From Tetrahymena thermophila SB210 (taxonomy: Eukaryota; Ciliophora; Oligohymenophorea; Hymenostomatida; Tetrahymenidae): DNA of 64,000 nt. The DNA is taken from positions 1,364,001 through 1,428,000 of the forward strand of contig NW_002476434.1 in NCBI RefSeq assembly GCF_000189635.1, given 5' to 3'. The notes under the pieces were generated by a model that did no database searches, was not told the origin of the DNA, and was given only the letters and a program-made list of their open reading frames with translations. Each line of letters starts with the position of its first letter. Within the stretch, counting starts at the first letter, position 1. Positions 38,317 to 49,200 of the stretch are shown here, piece after piece. The position numbers were made by a program, and so were the translations under genes.

Positions 38317-41300
38317 TTTCTTTTTGTAATATTAAAACAAGTTTTTGCTTAGTTTTGTTTTTTTAATTAATTAATTTATTATAAATATTGTTAAACAACA
38401 ATCAAATTTTTAAATTGACCTTTTGTAGTTAATAAAAGTTTACTTTTTCTTACATAATTTATACTGCTTGATATAATATCTAGTTTTTTAAAAATTCCTA
38501 TCAAATTAATTAAATTTAGTGGATTAGGTGAAGTAGAAATTCAATATTTGTATCATCAAATACTTAATTATTACTCCAAGATTAATAATTAAAAATGGTG
38601 AAGTACTATCGATAATTAAAATTTACTAAATGGTTAAAGAAATTTATATTCTACTTTACTTAAAACTTTTAAATAATTTAAAAAAATAATACATCTTTAT
38701 TTGTCAAAATTATATTTCTTAAGATAGAAGATAATAAATAATTAATAATTTTAATTATAATTTGTGGTGCGGTTAATTTCAACTTAAAAGAAAAAAAAAC
38801 AGTTTTGTTTATTAAATTTTCTTTCAAACTGAATACAAACAAACATCAATAAATATTAAACAATTAAAAATTTGACTTAATTTTTCTTATTAACTTAAAA
38901 AATCTTTTCAATGAATTTATTGTACATTCATTCATACATATATAAAGCGATTAATTTCATCAATTATTTTTCAATTTAAGATGTAACAAATTCATTCATA
39001 GTGAAAAATCTAAATATTTTTATTCTAACAAAATACCTAAGTGAATATCAATTTAGCTTTTGTTTATAGGTATTTTAATATTTAAACTAACTAAATTTAA
39101 ATATTTTATGACAGAAAATTTTGATTTTAAAACATTTTATTTGAATATTTCGGAACAAAAAAACAGTCTAATCTATATTTATTTTTTTTTGCTTATTGAT
39201 TTAATTAATATGAAGAATTTCATAAAGCATGTTTAGAGCATTAATAAACAAAATAGAATTTTAAGATTAATACCCTTAATTGATACATGGTTGAGTATTT
39301 GGTAAGTATTTAGTTTCAAAAGATTGTCTCTGGCTTATCTATAATATCAAGTAATATGTAGCCTTTTCAAATTAACATTATTATTTATTAAACTTAAGAT
39401 TTAGTGATGCAGTTTTGTGAGATCCTATTCAGATTACCAAACGACAAAGGAATTTTTAATATTCAGCTTACTAGAATTTTTCTTTACCTTATTACATTAA
39501 TTTATATGCCGAAAATTTATTGTTTAGCTGAAGGATATATAAAAGAAACGTAAAATATGATACTAATATCACTATATTATTGATAATTTAAACAAACAAA
39601 TATTATTTGCTTTATATTACTTCAACAATAATATCACTCTCTTAGTGATATTAAAAAAGAAAATAATATTGTTTACTTTAATTTATTTTATTTAATTAAC
39701 TATCATTACCATTTTAAAGATAATTTACTTATTTTAGAACAAGTATTTTGTAGCTATTTGATTTAATTTTTCTTCTTATTACTATAAAAATTTTTCTAAA
39801 TTAACTTATTTAAATTTTTTTACAATTTCAGTAAGATTGTTGATAGTGCTTTATAGCTTGATAAGAATGAAATTATTCTATTAATAGATACCTATACTTA
39901 TCATATTATTTGATTTATATAAAAGTAATTGAGGTATACTAAGTAAATAATTAAAAACTAGAGATAAAATAGTAAAATTTGTAAGTTATTTGCTATTAAA
40001 TCAATAAGAAGTTAATATTTTTAAGGCTAAAAATAGTAAATTGTCAAAAAATGTATCTCTTAAATGCTCTAAAACTTTTAATCATAACCTTAAAAATATT
40101 TATAATTTTGTTATCACATGACAAAATTTGAATAAATCCATTTACAGAGAACTATTTATTGTTATATTTTTACAAGAAATTGAAGTATATTTTGTAATTA
40201 ATTAAAAACGTGTGATGAATTACAAATTTTTATAATTTAATGGTTCTAAAGTCTGTTTGTTACAGGCTAAAAGGCCTAAGGTTACAAATAGTAAAAAGTA
40301 AAAACCATTTTTCTTAAATACTTCAAAAATTTTAATCATTAACTAAAAATTATTTATTAAAATACTAATAAATTGAGTTATAATTTCTTTATTGCTTAAA
40401 AAAATTTAATTTTATTCCATTTTTTGAAATATGTTTCTCTTTTATATGCCATTAAAAGAAATATATTTGTAAATAATTTAAAGCATCAATAATAAATTTT
40501 GAGAATATAAATCTGAATGTTATTTGTTCTAAATTATTTTAGAAGCTAAATGATCTGAGATAATAAATAATATTTCGTTTAAAAAATTAGAATTCATACT
40601 TCAAAAAGTTTATTCACTACCTTAAAAATTGTGAAAGATTAAAAAATGAAATTTATTTTTTGTTTTAATATAAGTAAATTTGTTAAAAATTTCTTCATCA
40701 CATGATACGAATTAATTCACTTATAAAGAGCTGTAAATAAATAAATATGTTATATACTGTAAACCTCTTAAATTTAGATGTTACTTAATAAAAAAGAGTA
40801 AATAGAAGACCATTTTAAAATTCTTACTTTTTTATAAAATAGTTTTACAATAAAACAATGTGAATAAGAAAAATACATGGTACGCTTAAGCATATAAGAT
40901 GTAAGATGTAAGATCAAACAACATCTAAAATATTTATCTAAATTTTTTTATTAAAAAGATAAACTTTTCAGATATGGAAGTAAATTTGAGAAAAATAATT
41001 AAAATAGACTAAGTAGAATAATTTATAATAATTAATTTCAATTTAGGTAAATTTTTTATATTCGACTCACACATTACAGATTATTTGGTTAGTTAATGAA
41101 TTTACATTCAATTTAATTTTAAATAAAATAAAAATAATAAGGCTTACCTTTTACGTTTAAGTAAATTACTTTATATTATTTTTACTAATTTATATTAAAA
41201 AATTTTCGTTATGCCTCATTTTATAAATTAAAAAATATTTATCATTTTAAAATTTATTACGTCATCATCAATCAACACTAATTTAATTAAATGAAAGGAT

Positions 41301-42329
41301 ATATACAATCAAGAACACAAAAAATAATTTAAATAAACTATTATATGATATACATACTTTATAACAAACAATTTTTTGAAAAGTTTTAATTTTTTATGTT
41401 AACAAAGATTTTACTCAATACTTACAAAATAAGTTTGAAGTAAATATAGAAATGCAATTTATTATAAATAAGAAAAATACCTGAATTAAATTGCTTGCTT
41501 CTAAGTTTAAATATATAGTTGTAACATAAAAATTTGTTAATTAATTTTTAATAATCTGATAATAATTCAAAAATTTAGAAAAGGTTAAATTTTGTGAACA
41601 CAATTATTTCATTATTCTATATTTTCAATACTAATTATATTTTGCTGTAATTTAAAATATTATTAAAAGATAAATAAATATATTTGTTTTCTTTCAAAAT
41701 ATAGTTTACTAATTAACAACTAATTTATTAATTTCCTTTTTAACTATTATTTCAAATAAAGACTTTTTACAATTAAATGTTTTGAATGAATTTAAGTTAT
41801 TTGATATCATGTATAATTGCTTAAACTTATGATTAAAAAAAATAGAAAGAATTTAATAAATATATCTTATCATAATTATTTTATACTAATAAGAAGCTAT
41901 TGCTATTAAAAATTAGATATATAAAAAATTTTCAACTTTTATCATCTTTATTAAAATGATTAAAAGATAGTGAGAAAGTTTTTTGTGAAATATTTTTATT
42001 AAAAATAAATATGAGAAATATAATTTCATATTTTTAAAGTTTTCTGAGATAAATAAAGTTGTATGTATGCATAAAATTTATATTTTAATTTTATAAATAG
42101 AATATTTTTAAATTAAAACATAATTTATTCAAACAAAAAAAGTAAATTATTTGCTAAATTTACTTAAGAATAATGTTTTTAATAAATGAATTAAAATAAA
42201 TATATAAAATAAATTATTTTTGTTTTTTACAGTAATAGTTGTTTAGGATATTTAAAAGCTTATTTGTTTATTTTTGTAAATATTTAATATTTCTATTAGT
42301 ACGATAAGAGTTTGATAGGTATTAAAATA
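38317..42329. other. Long A+T-rich spacer
   Basis: I see no gene, RNA or named repeat in this 4 kb. AAGATGTAAGATGTAAGAT near 40898 is a minor tandem repeat. No alpha-block landmarks are present. Confidence 0.45.
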
Positions 42330-42690
42330 ATATTTTATTTTCTTTTTTTATATTTTAATTCTTCAAAGATTGCTCTTTTTTGATTAACTAATCAATTAGT
42401 ATTTCGTATTTTTATTTATTAAAAACCATAAAAACCATCATATTATCTACCTATATTTTAGATTATGCTATTTAATAAATATAAAAATTGGATTCATACT
42501 TTGACTGAAAATGACACTTTTTAATTTTAAATCCAATTTTTTCATTTTATCATTAACATTTTTTTGACATGTATTTTTTAATTTACAGTAATAAGTTTTA
42601 TGTTGTAAATTATAAATTGATTCTATTAGTTATTAAAATAATTGAAGAGAAGGTTCATTATTTTTTTAATTTCTTAAAATAAGAAAATAT
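42330..42690 (-). pseudogene. Decayed copy of the array family (copy D)
   Basis: Minus-strand remnants keep the family order: NVNDKMKKLDLKLKSVI, then SQSMNPIFIFIKQ near 42480-42560 (compare INDKTTRWNFKLKSVI and QPIFYDYLKNQ of copy 6), then YEILIDQLIKKEQSLK near 42350-42400 (compare EHEVLINDLVKQIEKEQPLK). The diagnostic RW is lost, TGA stops interrupt the frame, and no start is seen. It marks the right edge of the array. Confidence 0.65.
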
Positions 42691-43714
42691 TATTCATTAT
42701 TTTTTGTTTTTAATAAGTAGCTTGTTTGTTATTTGAAAAATTATCAAATTATAATTATAAGAAAAAAAAATAATTAATTCACCAAAAAGCAAAAACAAAT
42801 ATATAAATTTTATCAAATAAAATATTTTAAAGTAAACATCACTTTAACTAATTAACTAATATATTTTATATTTAATCTCTTAAAAGCTATAACAAAAATA
42901 AGAAAATATTTATATCCTTTATAGAACCATAATATAGAAGAAAATAATATATTTTTTACAATAATTTACTAACTCCTATTAAAAGATAGATTTTGAAGTA
43001 GTTAAAACATTTATCAGAAAAGAGTTCATTCATTAAATTTTAACTATCAATTTTTTTAATATAGATTATAAATCTAAATAACAATTTATATTCGTTTTTG
43101 AATTTTTTTTTCTCTCAAATTATTTGAATTTAATGTAGTTTTTTAGAACAAACTTAATGTTTAAAAAAATATACTTTAATAAACAATTTAATAATAAAAT
43201 ACAAATAAAATTATTAAGCAACTCTGAGAAGTATTAATTAAGAGAGCATTATTATCTATCATATCAATATAAAATTAAATAAGACACATTTATATGCTTT
43301 ATAGTTTTTTCAATGAATTATTTATTTTTATCACTTTAATATTATTATATATCATATAGAATTTTCTTGAATTATTTTGATATAAAATTTGAATTAATCT
43401 CCATTTAGATAATTTGAAAATTTAAATTAACAAAGATCTAAAATAAATCCTCTAATAATTTATTTAATTATACATATAATCTATTTTCTTAATTTAGATT
43501 AGAGTTTTCTCCTATTTTTTGGCTACTTAAGTCAATTAAAAAAAACTTACTAAATATTTTACTTTGCTACAACCTAGCGACACCCTGCATATTTAATAGT
43601 TTTTGTACAAAACAATATTTTTTTAAATGTTTTTAATCAAAAAAAAAGATTAATTATTAATTTAGTAAAATTAAAAAAAAAAAAGAAAAACAAATTTAAG
43701 AAAAAAAAAAAAAA
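42691..43714. other. Spacer upstream of the next gene
   Basis: A+T-rich. A short less A+T-rich patch (CTACAACCTAGCGACACCCT, 43567-43586) lies about 130 bp before the next ATG and is followed by long A-runs. This is the likely promoter/leader zone of the gene at 43715. Confidence 0.35.
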
Positions 43715-44857
43715 ATGCAAAAAAAAGAAATATTTCACATTGAGAGTGATGAATGCGAATTTAACTTATCCTTCTATGAAAAGATATTCAAGAGTTTGAA
43801 AGATTAACTAGAAGTACATAAACAATCAAGTGATATCTAATTTGAACTTAAAAATAATTTATTCTTCCTCTACAAAGGCATAAAGAGTCGCTTAAATTTA
43901 CAAAAAATAAAAAAAGATCTATTTGATTAAACATTCAGTGTCAAATTGATCAACAAAGAAGTAACAAGCATCATGAAAAAAGGATCTCGAACTCTAATCA
44001 GATTCATTTAGTGTGTTTCAAAAGAAAATGAAAACCTTTTTTTAAGAATAGTCAAATATAAATACGAAAAAAAATTTGTTGTGATACACTTCTTTGAAAG
44101 AAAAAAAAATAGCAGAAAAAGTACTACTTCTGCCAATACTAATGCTAATAATAATAAAATTGCTGTTAATACTAATAACAATATACCTACTAATAATAAT
44201 ATAAAAATTGAAACAACTGAAAACACTCAAAGCAAAGCATCGAGCAAAAATGAAGAGACTTTAGTAGTATAACATGAAAATTCCTAAACTTTTCAAATCC
44301 AACAGTGTAATTTAGATAATTAGCTTAATAAATAACAAGAATAAGTGCTTAAGCTACAAAGTCCTCCTAGTTTAAATATTTCTTTAAATTCAAGTATTTA
44401 AATCACAGATTCTATATAGAAGAAAGCTAATTCAAAGGAGAAAGATATATTTGAGAAGTTAATTCAAGAACCTCTAATTTAAAGTAGCTAATCATATAAC
44501 CTTTAGCAGCAGCAAATTATTTCAATTTATGATCAGCCAAAGAAAGAAGCTTTGAGCTTCTAAAATGAAAATGACTTATAACGTAAATTGCTAAAATAAG
44601 CTGAATAAATCTCCTAATTAAGAATAGAGAAGAATACTTTGGCCAACTAGCTAAGAATGGAAATGTAAAAATCATTACATTTCGAAGATTTATACTTACA
44701 GCTTAGATCTTATATAGTTAAGGAGAAGTTTAATTCTTTAAAGTAAAATGGCTTCAAGTACCCTTATTCTGATAATGATTTTAAGCAATATGCACCAAGC
44801 GATGATTTCTCAATTAAGCATGAAGAAAATTAGATTAATTAAATAGAATTAGAATGA
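43715..44857 (+). CDS. Unrecognised protein with N/T-rich linker and coiled coil (380 aa)
   Basis: A single-exon ciliate-code frame from ATG 43715 to TGA 44855-44857, with many in-frame TAA/TAG codons as Gln. Residues 1-128 look like a compact domain of mixed charged and hydrophobic residues (FNLSFYEKIFKSLKDQLEV early; IMKKGSRTLIRFI near 90-102; KFVVIHFFERKK near 118-129). Residues 130-190 are a low-complexity Asn/Thr/Ser linker. From about 195 the protein is Gln-rich. Residues around 290-330 form a probable coiled coil with leucine heptads (LLKQAEQISQLRIE, LANQLRMEM). There is no signal peptide or membrane segment, so it is probably cytosolic or nuclear. The layout (N-terminal domain, linker, coiled coil) suits a regulatory or scaffold protein. 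I do not recognise the N-terminal domain. Confidence 0.82.
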
Positions 44858-46410
44858 AAATGTTGTTCATTTCAGAATTTATTCAATTTTTTTTTTTGGC
44901 ATATTTGAGTTTAAAAAATCAATATTATAATTATACCACTTTACAAACATTCATATTTAGCTTTCTAAGTTTATTTTTTATATAATTTTTCCGTTTTTCC
45001 TCTAATAAATGAAATTGAATTGTCTAAATTCTTTTGAAATCTATTAAAAAATATCATTTTATCATGCTTCCTTTTAAAATCGTTTATTTTATATAAATAA
45101 AAATAAATTTTCTGTTTTTGTTCAGAATTATAAATGAATATTGTTGTTATCAAAAAAAATAATTGATCTTAAAGTTAAAAACCTAATTATCTGAAAAAAA
45201 TCAATTTTATTTCCTAATGCATCAAGAATTCTTGCTTTTATCATGCTTTTGTAACAAGAACCTTTGTTTTATTGTGAACTTTTGTTTGAATAAACATTAA
45301 TTTTAAAATATAAATCATTATTTAAGATAGATTGTTTACTATTTTAAAACAAATATAATATGACTAACTTTAAATTTTATGTATATGTAACACGCGAGTT
45401 AAAGCAAATAAGACTCTATGGATGTAGATAAATGCTTAAAGAATAAAAAAGTTTTTTTGTAAAATGAATTAATAAATAAATTGATTTAATTATCAGAAAA
45501 AGTATTAGCTTCTAAAAATTGCTATTGTATTATTTATCTATCATCTAATTACTAAAAAAAATAATTAATTTTTAGTTTGACTATAAATATATATAAGTCC
45601 TTATCTTCATTTGAATAATAAAATAGATATTTCAGCTGGATTTTATAAGTTTTGAAAACATTAAAGCATAACATTTTTGCCAAAATTCGGTTAGAGAATT
45701 AAATTTTATACTTTATAAGGGCTATTAGTAATTATTGTAATTTATTTATATAATAAATAGTAGGTATCTTTGTGCCTAGCTATGTTGTTAGCATAAAATA
45801 TTAATTTTATTTTATTTATTTTTATATATTTATTTTTTTTTCTTTAAGAAAATAAGGATTCATAAAATTCGCTTTAGTAAATTAAAGCAAAAATTAGATA
45901 TATTTTTGACAATTTAAACTAACAACAACTTTTTGCTAAATTTAATATATTATTTATTTATTTATTACTGTATGATACAATAATATTAACAATAATCTTA
46001 GTATATTATAAACAAATAATTGATTTGGTATCTTTTAGGAAGCTATTCTTTAATGAATATTCTTTATATATTTATATCCAGATAAACATTATTATTGATC
46101 AAATCAAGTTTTGAAAAAATATTTTAAACCTTCTTAAATTTGAAATAAATTATCTTATTAACAATAATTTATATATATATATCTAAGATTTTATCTCTAA
46201 AAATAATTATACCTTCTTTATATTCATACTTTAGCCTTTATATAAACAGAGCCTTAATGAAAGCAAAAGGCAATATTTTAAATTTAATTTTTTTAATATA
46301 AAATATATGAAACTATTCCAATAGATTTAATTTACTTTAAAAGAGTAAGTGCAATGTCTTTTTCATGTAATTAATAACTACTTATTTATATTGCATTTTT
46401 AATTTTACTA
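44858..46410. other. A+T-rich spacer
   Basis: No convincing gene. A minus-strand open frame with an ATG at 45151-45153 stays open for about 90 codons but has a purely A+T-driven composition. Confidence 0.4.
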
Positions 46411-46517
46411 AATAATCTAACTCCTCATTAATTAAAGGTATCCCTCACAATTTTGAAGGGCTACTATGTGTGTGATTTTGGTCCTTAATATATAAATTCA
46501 TGAGGAGTTAAATTATT
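46411..46517. repeat. 107-bp element with 23-bp inverted ends
   Basis: Left arm 46411-46433 (AATAATCTAACTCCTCATTAA..) and right arm 46495-46517 are reverse complements with only two mismatches over 23 bases. The ~60-bp interior is less A+T-rich than its surroundings and has its own small stem (CCCT..AGGG around 46443-46460). It could be a miniature inverted-repeat element or a structured non-coding RNA. There is no ORF. Confidence 0.5.
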
Positions 46518-47260
46518 ATTTTAGACATATTATATGATTTTTAATTCTTTATATCTTTCTAACAGTAAAATTTCAATAAAAAATTTACAAATCATATTAG
46601 AAAATTATAAAAGAAATCAATAAGATAATTTAAATAAATAAAATTATTTCATTTTTTTTAAAATAGTATTTTAATTTTCTGAAGTATCAAAAATGTTGGA
46701 AAATAATAAGTTTTTGTTAGAAATGCAATCAAAACATCAAAGAGAGTAATTTTGATTATATCAAAAATTTTCTGTTCAAAAAGAAATTTAGTTTAGCTTT
46801 GAGATTAAAATAATAAATTTGCTTTTAACTAAAAAAATTTGAAAGAATATTATTTTCAAAAAATATATAAAGAAAGATAGATATAAATATAAACTCATAT
46901 AGAATTTTAAATTATTTTTTTAATAATATTAAAATAAAAGCTATTTTTAGATTTAAATAGTTTTAGTCATTTAAGAAATAAGTGAAATATTAAATAATTA
47001 AAAAATAATCAAATAAGTAAAATATTTATATAAATATATAGTTAAAAATATTTAGGTTATTTAACTTAGCTATTTATATAAGATGAAAAACCTAAGAACT
47101 CTTATATTATATCCTTTTATAATTCAATAAGATAATACTAGTACAAAAAATATTCTAATAGAGTAATCTATTTTTGTAACTCAAATCACAAAACTTATCA
47201 AAAAATATAAAAATTATTAGTTTTTTTTATATAAATAAATTGTTTTCTTAATATTGTTTA
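46518..47260. other. A+T-rich spacer
   Basis: No feature seen. It includes the 3' flank of the minus-strand gene at 47261. Confidence 0.4.
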
Positions 47261-47746
47261 TCATACTAATAAAAACATAATAGATAACATAATGATACTT
47301 AACTTCAAAAGAATCCCTTAGCTATATCCGTTATTTAACTCAAAAAATTAATTAGCACCATTTACTTTGACTCTAAACAATACTTTGTAGGTTAGTAATC
47401 CATTGACGCGATTTGCTAAGCAATATTATATAAAATTGTATGGAGATCCACTTGTTTGATCAATTATTTTGAAATCCTCATTTATGACTAATGATTGAGT
47501 ATATGGTTTAAAAGTATAAATCTTTTATTCATAACTTGTGCCAAGTAATCTGAGATAAGTTATCTATTAATTGTCAGATTAAATTTATAACCTAACATCA
47601 TAAAAGAAGCATCCATCACAAATATCCTTCGCAATATTTGTTAAAATTTTACCATTTAATTGATCTATGGTTAACTGGCAACTATCATTCGCTTAAGCCA
47701 TAAATATTAAGCAAAAAATAAAAACAGTTGTGAATATTTTAAACAT
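47261..47746 (-). CDS. Predicted secreted, probably GPI-anchored surface protein (161 aa)
   Basis: Ciliate-code frame from ATG (complement of 47744-47746) to TGA (complement of 47261-47263). Residues 1-19 are a classic signal peptide (Lys3, then a hydrophobic core, likely cleavage after AQA at 17-19). The mature part has four Cys (23, 43, 46, 109), enough for two disulfides, with a CDGC motif at 43-46. Residues 145-161 are hydrophobic with one Lys and end the protein, after an NNGYSQG stretch rich in small residues. That is the pattern of a GPI-attachment signal. The short mature chain (~120 residues) and lack of known motifs fit a small ciliate surface protein of unknown role. A C-terminal transmembrane anchor is the alternative. 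Confidence 0.8.
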
Positions 47747-48699
47747 TCTCAATTCCTAAATAAAATAAATCCTTTTAATCTTATTTTTATACTTTTAGAT
47801 TTAAGAAATTAATTATTTGATTTTAGATTTTTTTTCTTTTTTAATAATTGTAATTGCTATAGAACAGCAAATCAATAAATAATTCCAAATATTCCTTATT
47901 ATGAAATATACAAAATTAGGTATTACTCATAAAAGTGCTATTGTCAGTTAATATAAAAAATCTATTTTTTAAATTAAAAAAGGAATTAGGTTAGGTTAAA
48001 ATATTTGATGATCAGAAAAATATAAAATTATAAATAATATTTTTGATAAAAAAAGTTTACAAAAAATATTCTTATCTTTCAAATATGTTTCTAGCAAATC
48101 TGTTTTAATTTTACAGACAAAAATAAACAGAAAAAATGAAAATTAAAAATATTTTTAGATTAAAACCAAATAAATGTTTCATTTAAGAGTTTTGATCCTT
48201 CAAAAAAATAACATTTTTTTTTCAAACAATTAATTTATTTTCTTTTCAAATATTCAATTTATTTTTATAAAAATAAATAATTCACTTTCTATTTTTTAAT
48301 TATTGTTTAGGTTAGCTATATAAGAAAGAATAAGTACATTTTATTTGCCCTTAAAAAATAAATTTGTTATTTTATATTTTAATAGAAATAATAGTTTATT
48401 TTATTTTATTTAGTGATGAGTATTTTAAAAGATAAGACAATTTATAATGAAAAATACAATATATAAAAGGATGGGGACCTTATTTAACGTAAAACATAAA
48501 CAACTGAATATATTAAATCATTAGAAATCTATTTTATTATCAAAATATGGTTTTTATCCGCAAAATTCTTATAAATGAGGGAAAATAATTATTGAATGTT
48601 AGATAGATGGTAATTAATTAAGCATTTCAATTTAACTAAATGGGTCAATCTTTGAATTATTAATAGAAATTCAAAAATTTAATATAATCAGTCAATTAA
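47747..48699. other. Spacer and 5' flank of the secreted-protein gene
   Basis: A+T-rich, with no gene. The sequence just before the ATG of the minus-strand gene (TTTAGGAATTGAGA in minus reading) is its presumed leader. Confidence 0.4.
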
Positions 48700-49200
48700 T
48701 TGTTTTAGTAATTCACTTGTTTAGTTTGCTCTAGCTTATTAAGATGAGTTAGGTAGGTAGGGCTTGTTTTTTATTCACAAAGAAGATGGAATGAGAGGCG
48801 AAGTGTCAGACACTTTGTTTGTTTTGAATTAGTGAATCTTAATAGAACAAGTGAAGTTGAAATTTTCTAGATGATTTCATTCGTAAGTGAGGCACGGGTG
48901 GTGGTAGCGGTGGTCGTAGCATGGTGTGGGCGATGGGGGATTTTTGCTAATTCACTATTTACTAAACTTGAAGGTCTTTTCTATTCAATTAGTAGGGTAT
49001 AGTATATCTTTTCAAGTGATAAATTCCTAAACAGTCGCCACTTTTGTTAAAAAGTGTTTTTAAGCGAGAGAAGGATGTCATCTTGCATAAGAATAGATAA
49101 TTCCTACAGGTAGAGTAGATTATAAAGACCTTTAAATCAAGAGTAGTGCTGTGACTCTGCGTCACAAGTGATATCAGCGGCTCAAAGAAAATGGTTTTTA
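48700..49200. ncRNA. G+C-enriched stretch with nested inverted repeats (possible structured RNA)
   Basis: Composition jumps here; for example CACGGGTGGTGGTAGCGGTG lies at 48893-48912. Nested inverted repeats are present: TTCACTTGTT (48712-48721) with AACAAGTGAA (48846-48855); TTATTAAGAT (48736-48745) with ATCTTAATAG (48836-48845, one mismatch); and in the centre the palindrome AAGTGTC-A-GACACTT (48801-48815). A second hairpin TGTGAC-TCTGC-GTCACA lies at 49150-49166. Together they would fold into one ~145-nt stem with a central hairpin. A ciliate-code frame from ATG 48870 is open for about 140 codons but looks unnatural. No known RNA class is recognised. Confidence 0.35.

Noticed and set aside
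38136-38366. Plus-strand 76-codon ORF
   Set aside because: Mostly antisense to array gene 8, which matches the family over its whole length.
1-42690. CRISPR array or bacterial operon interpretation of the repeats
   Set aside because: Genetic code, introns and composition are ciliate nuclear; repeat units are kilobases long and diverged.
44008-44230. Minus-strand ORFs of 62 and 72 codons
   Set aside because: Antisense shadows of the Asn/Thr-rich linker of the gene at 43715-44857 (repeated AAT/ACT codons give hydrophobic antisense frames).
44875-45153. Minus-strand frame of about 92 codons
   Set aside because: A+T-driven Ile/Lys/Phe composition, no conserved feature, and it runs almost into the 3' end of the neighbouring gene.
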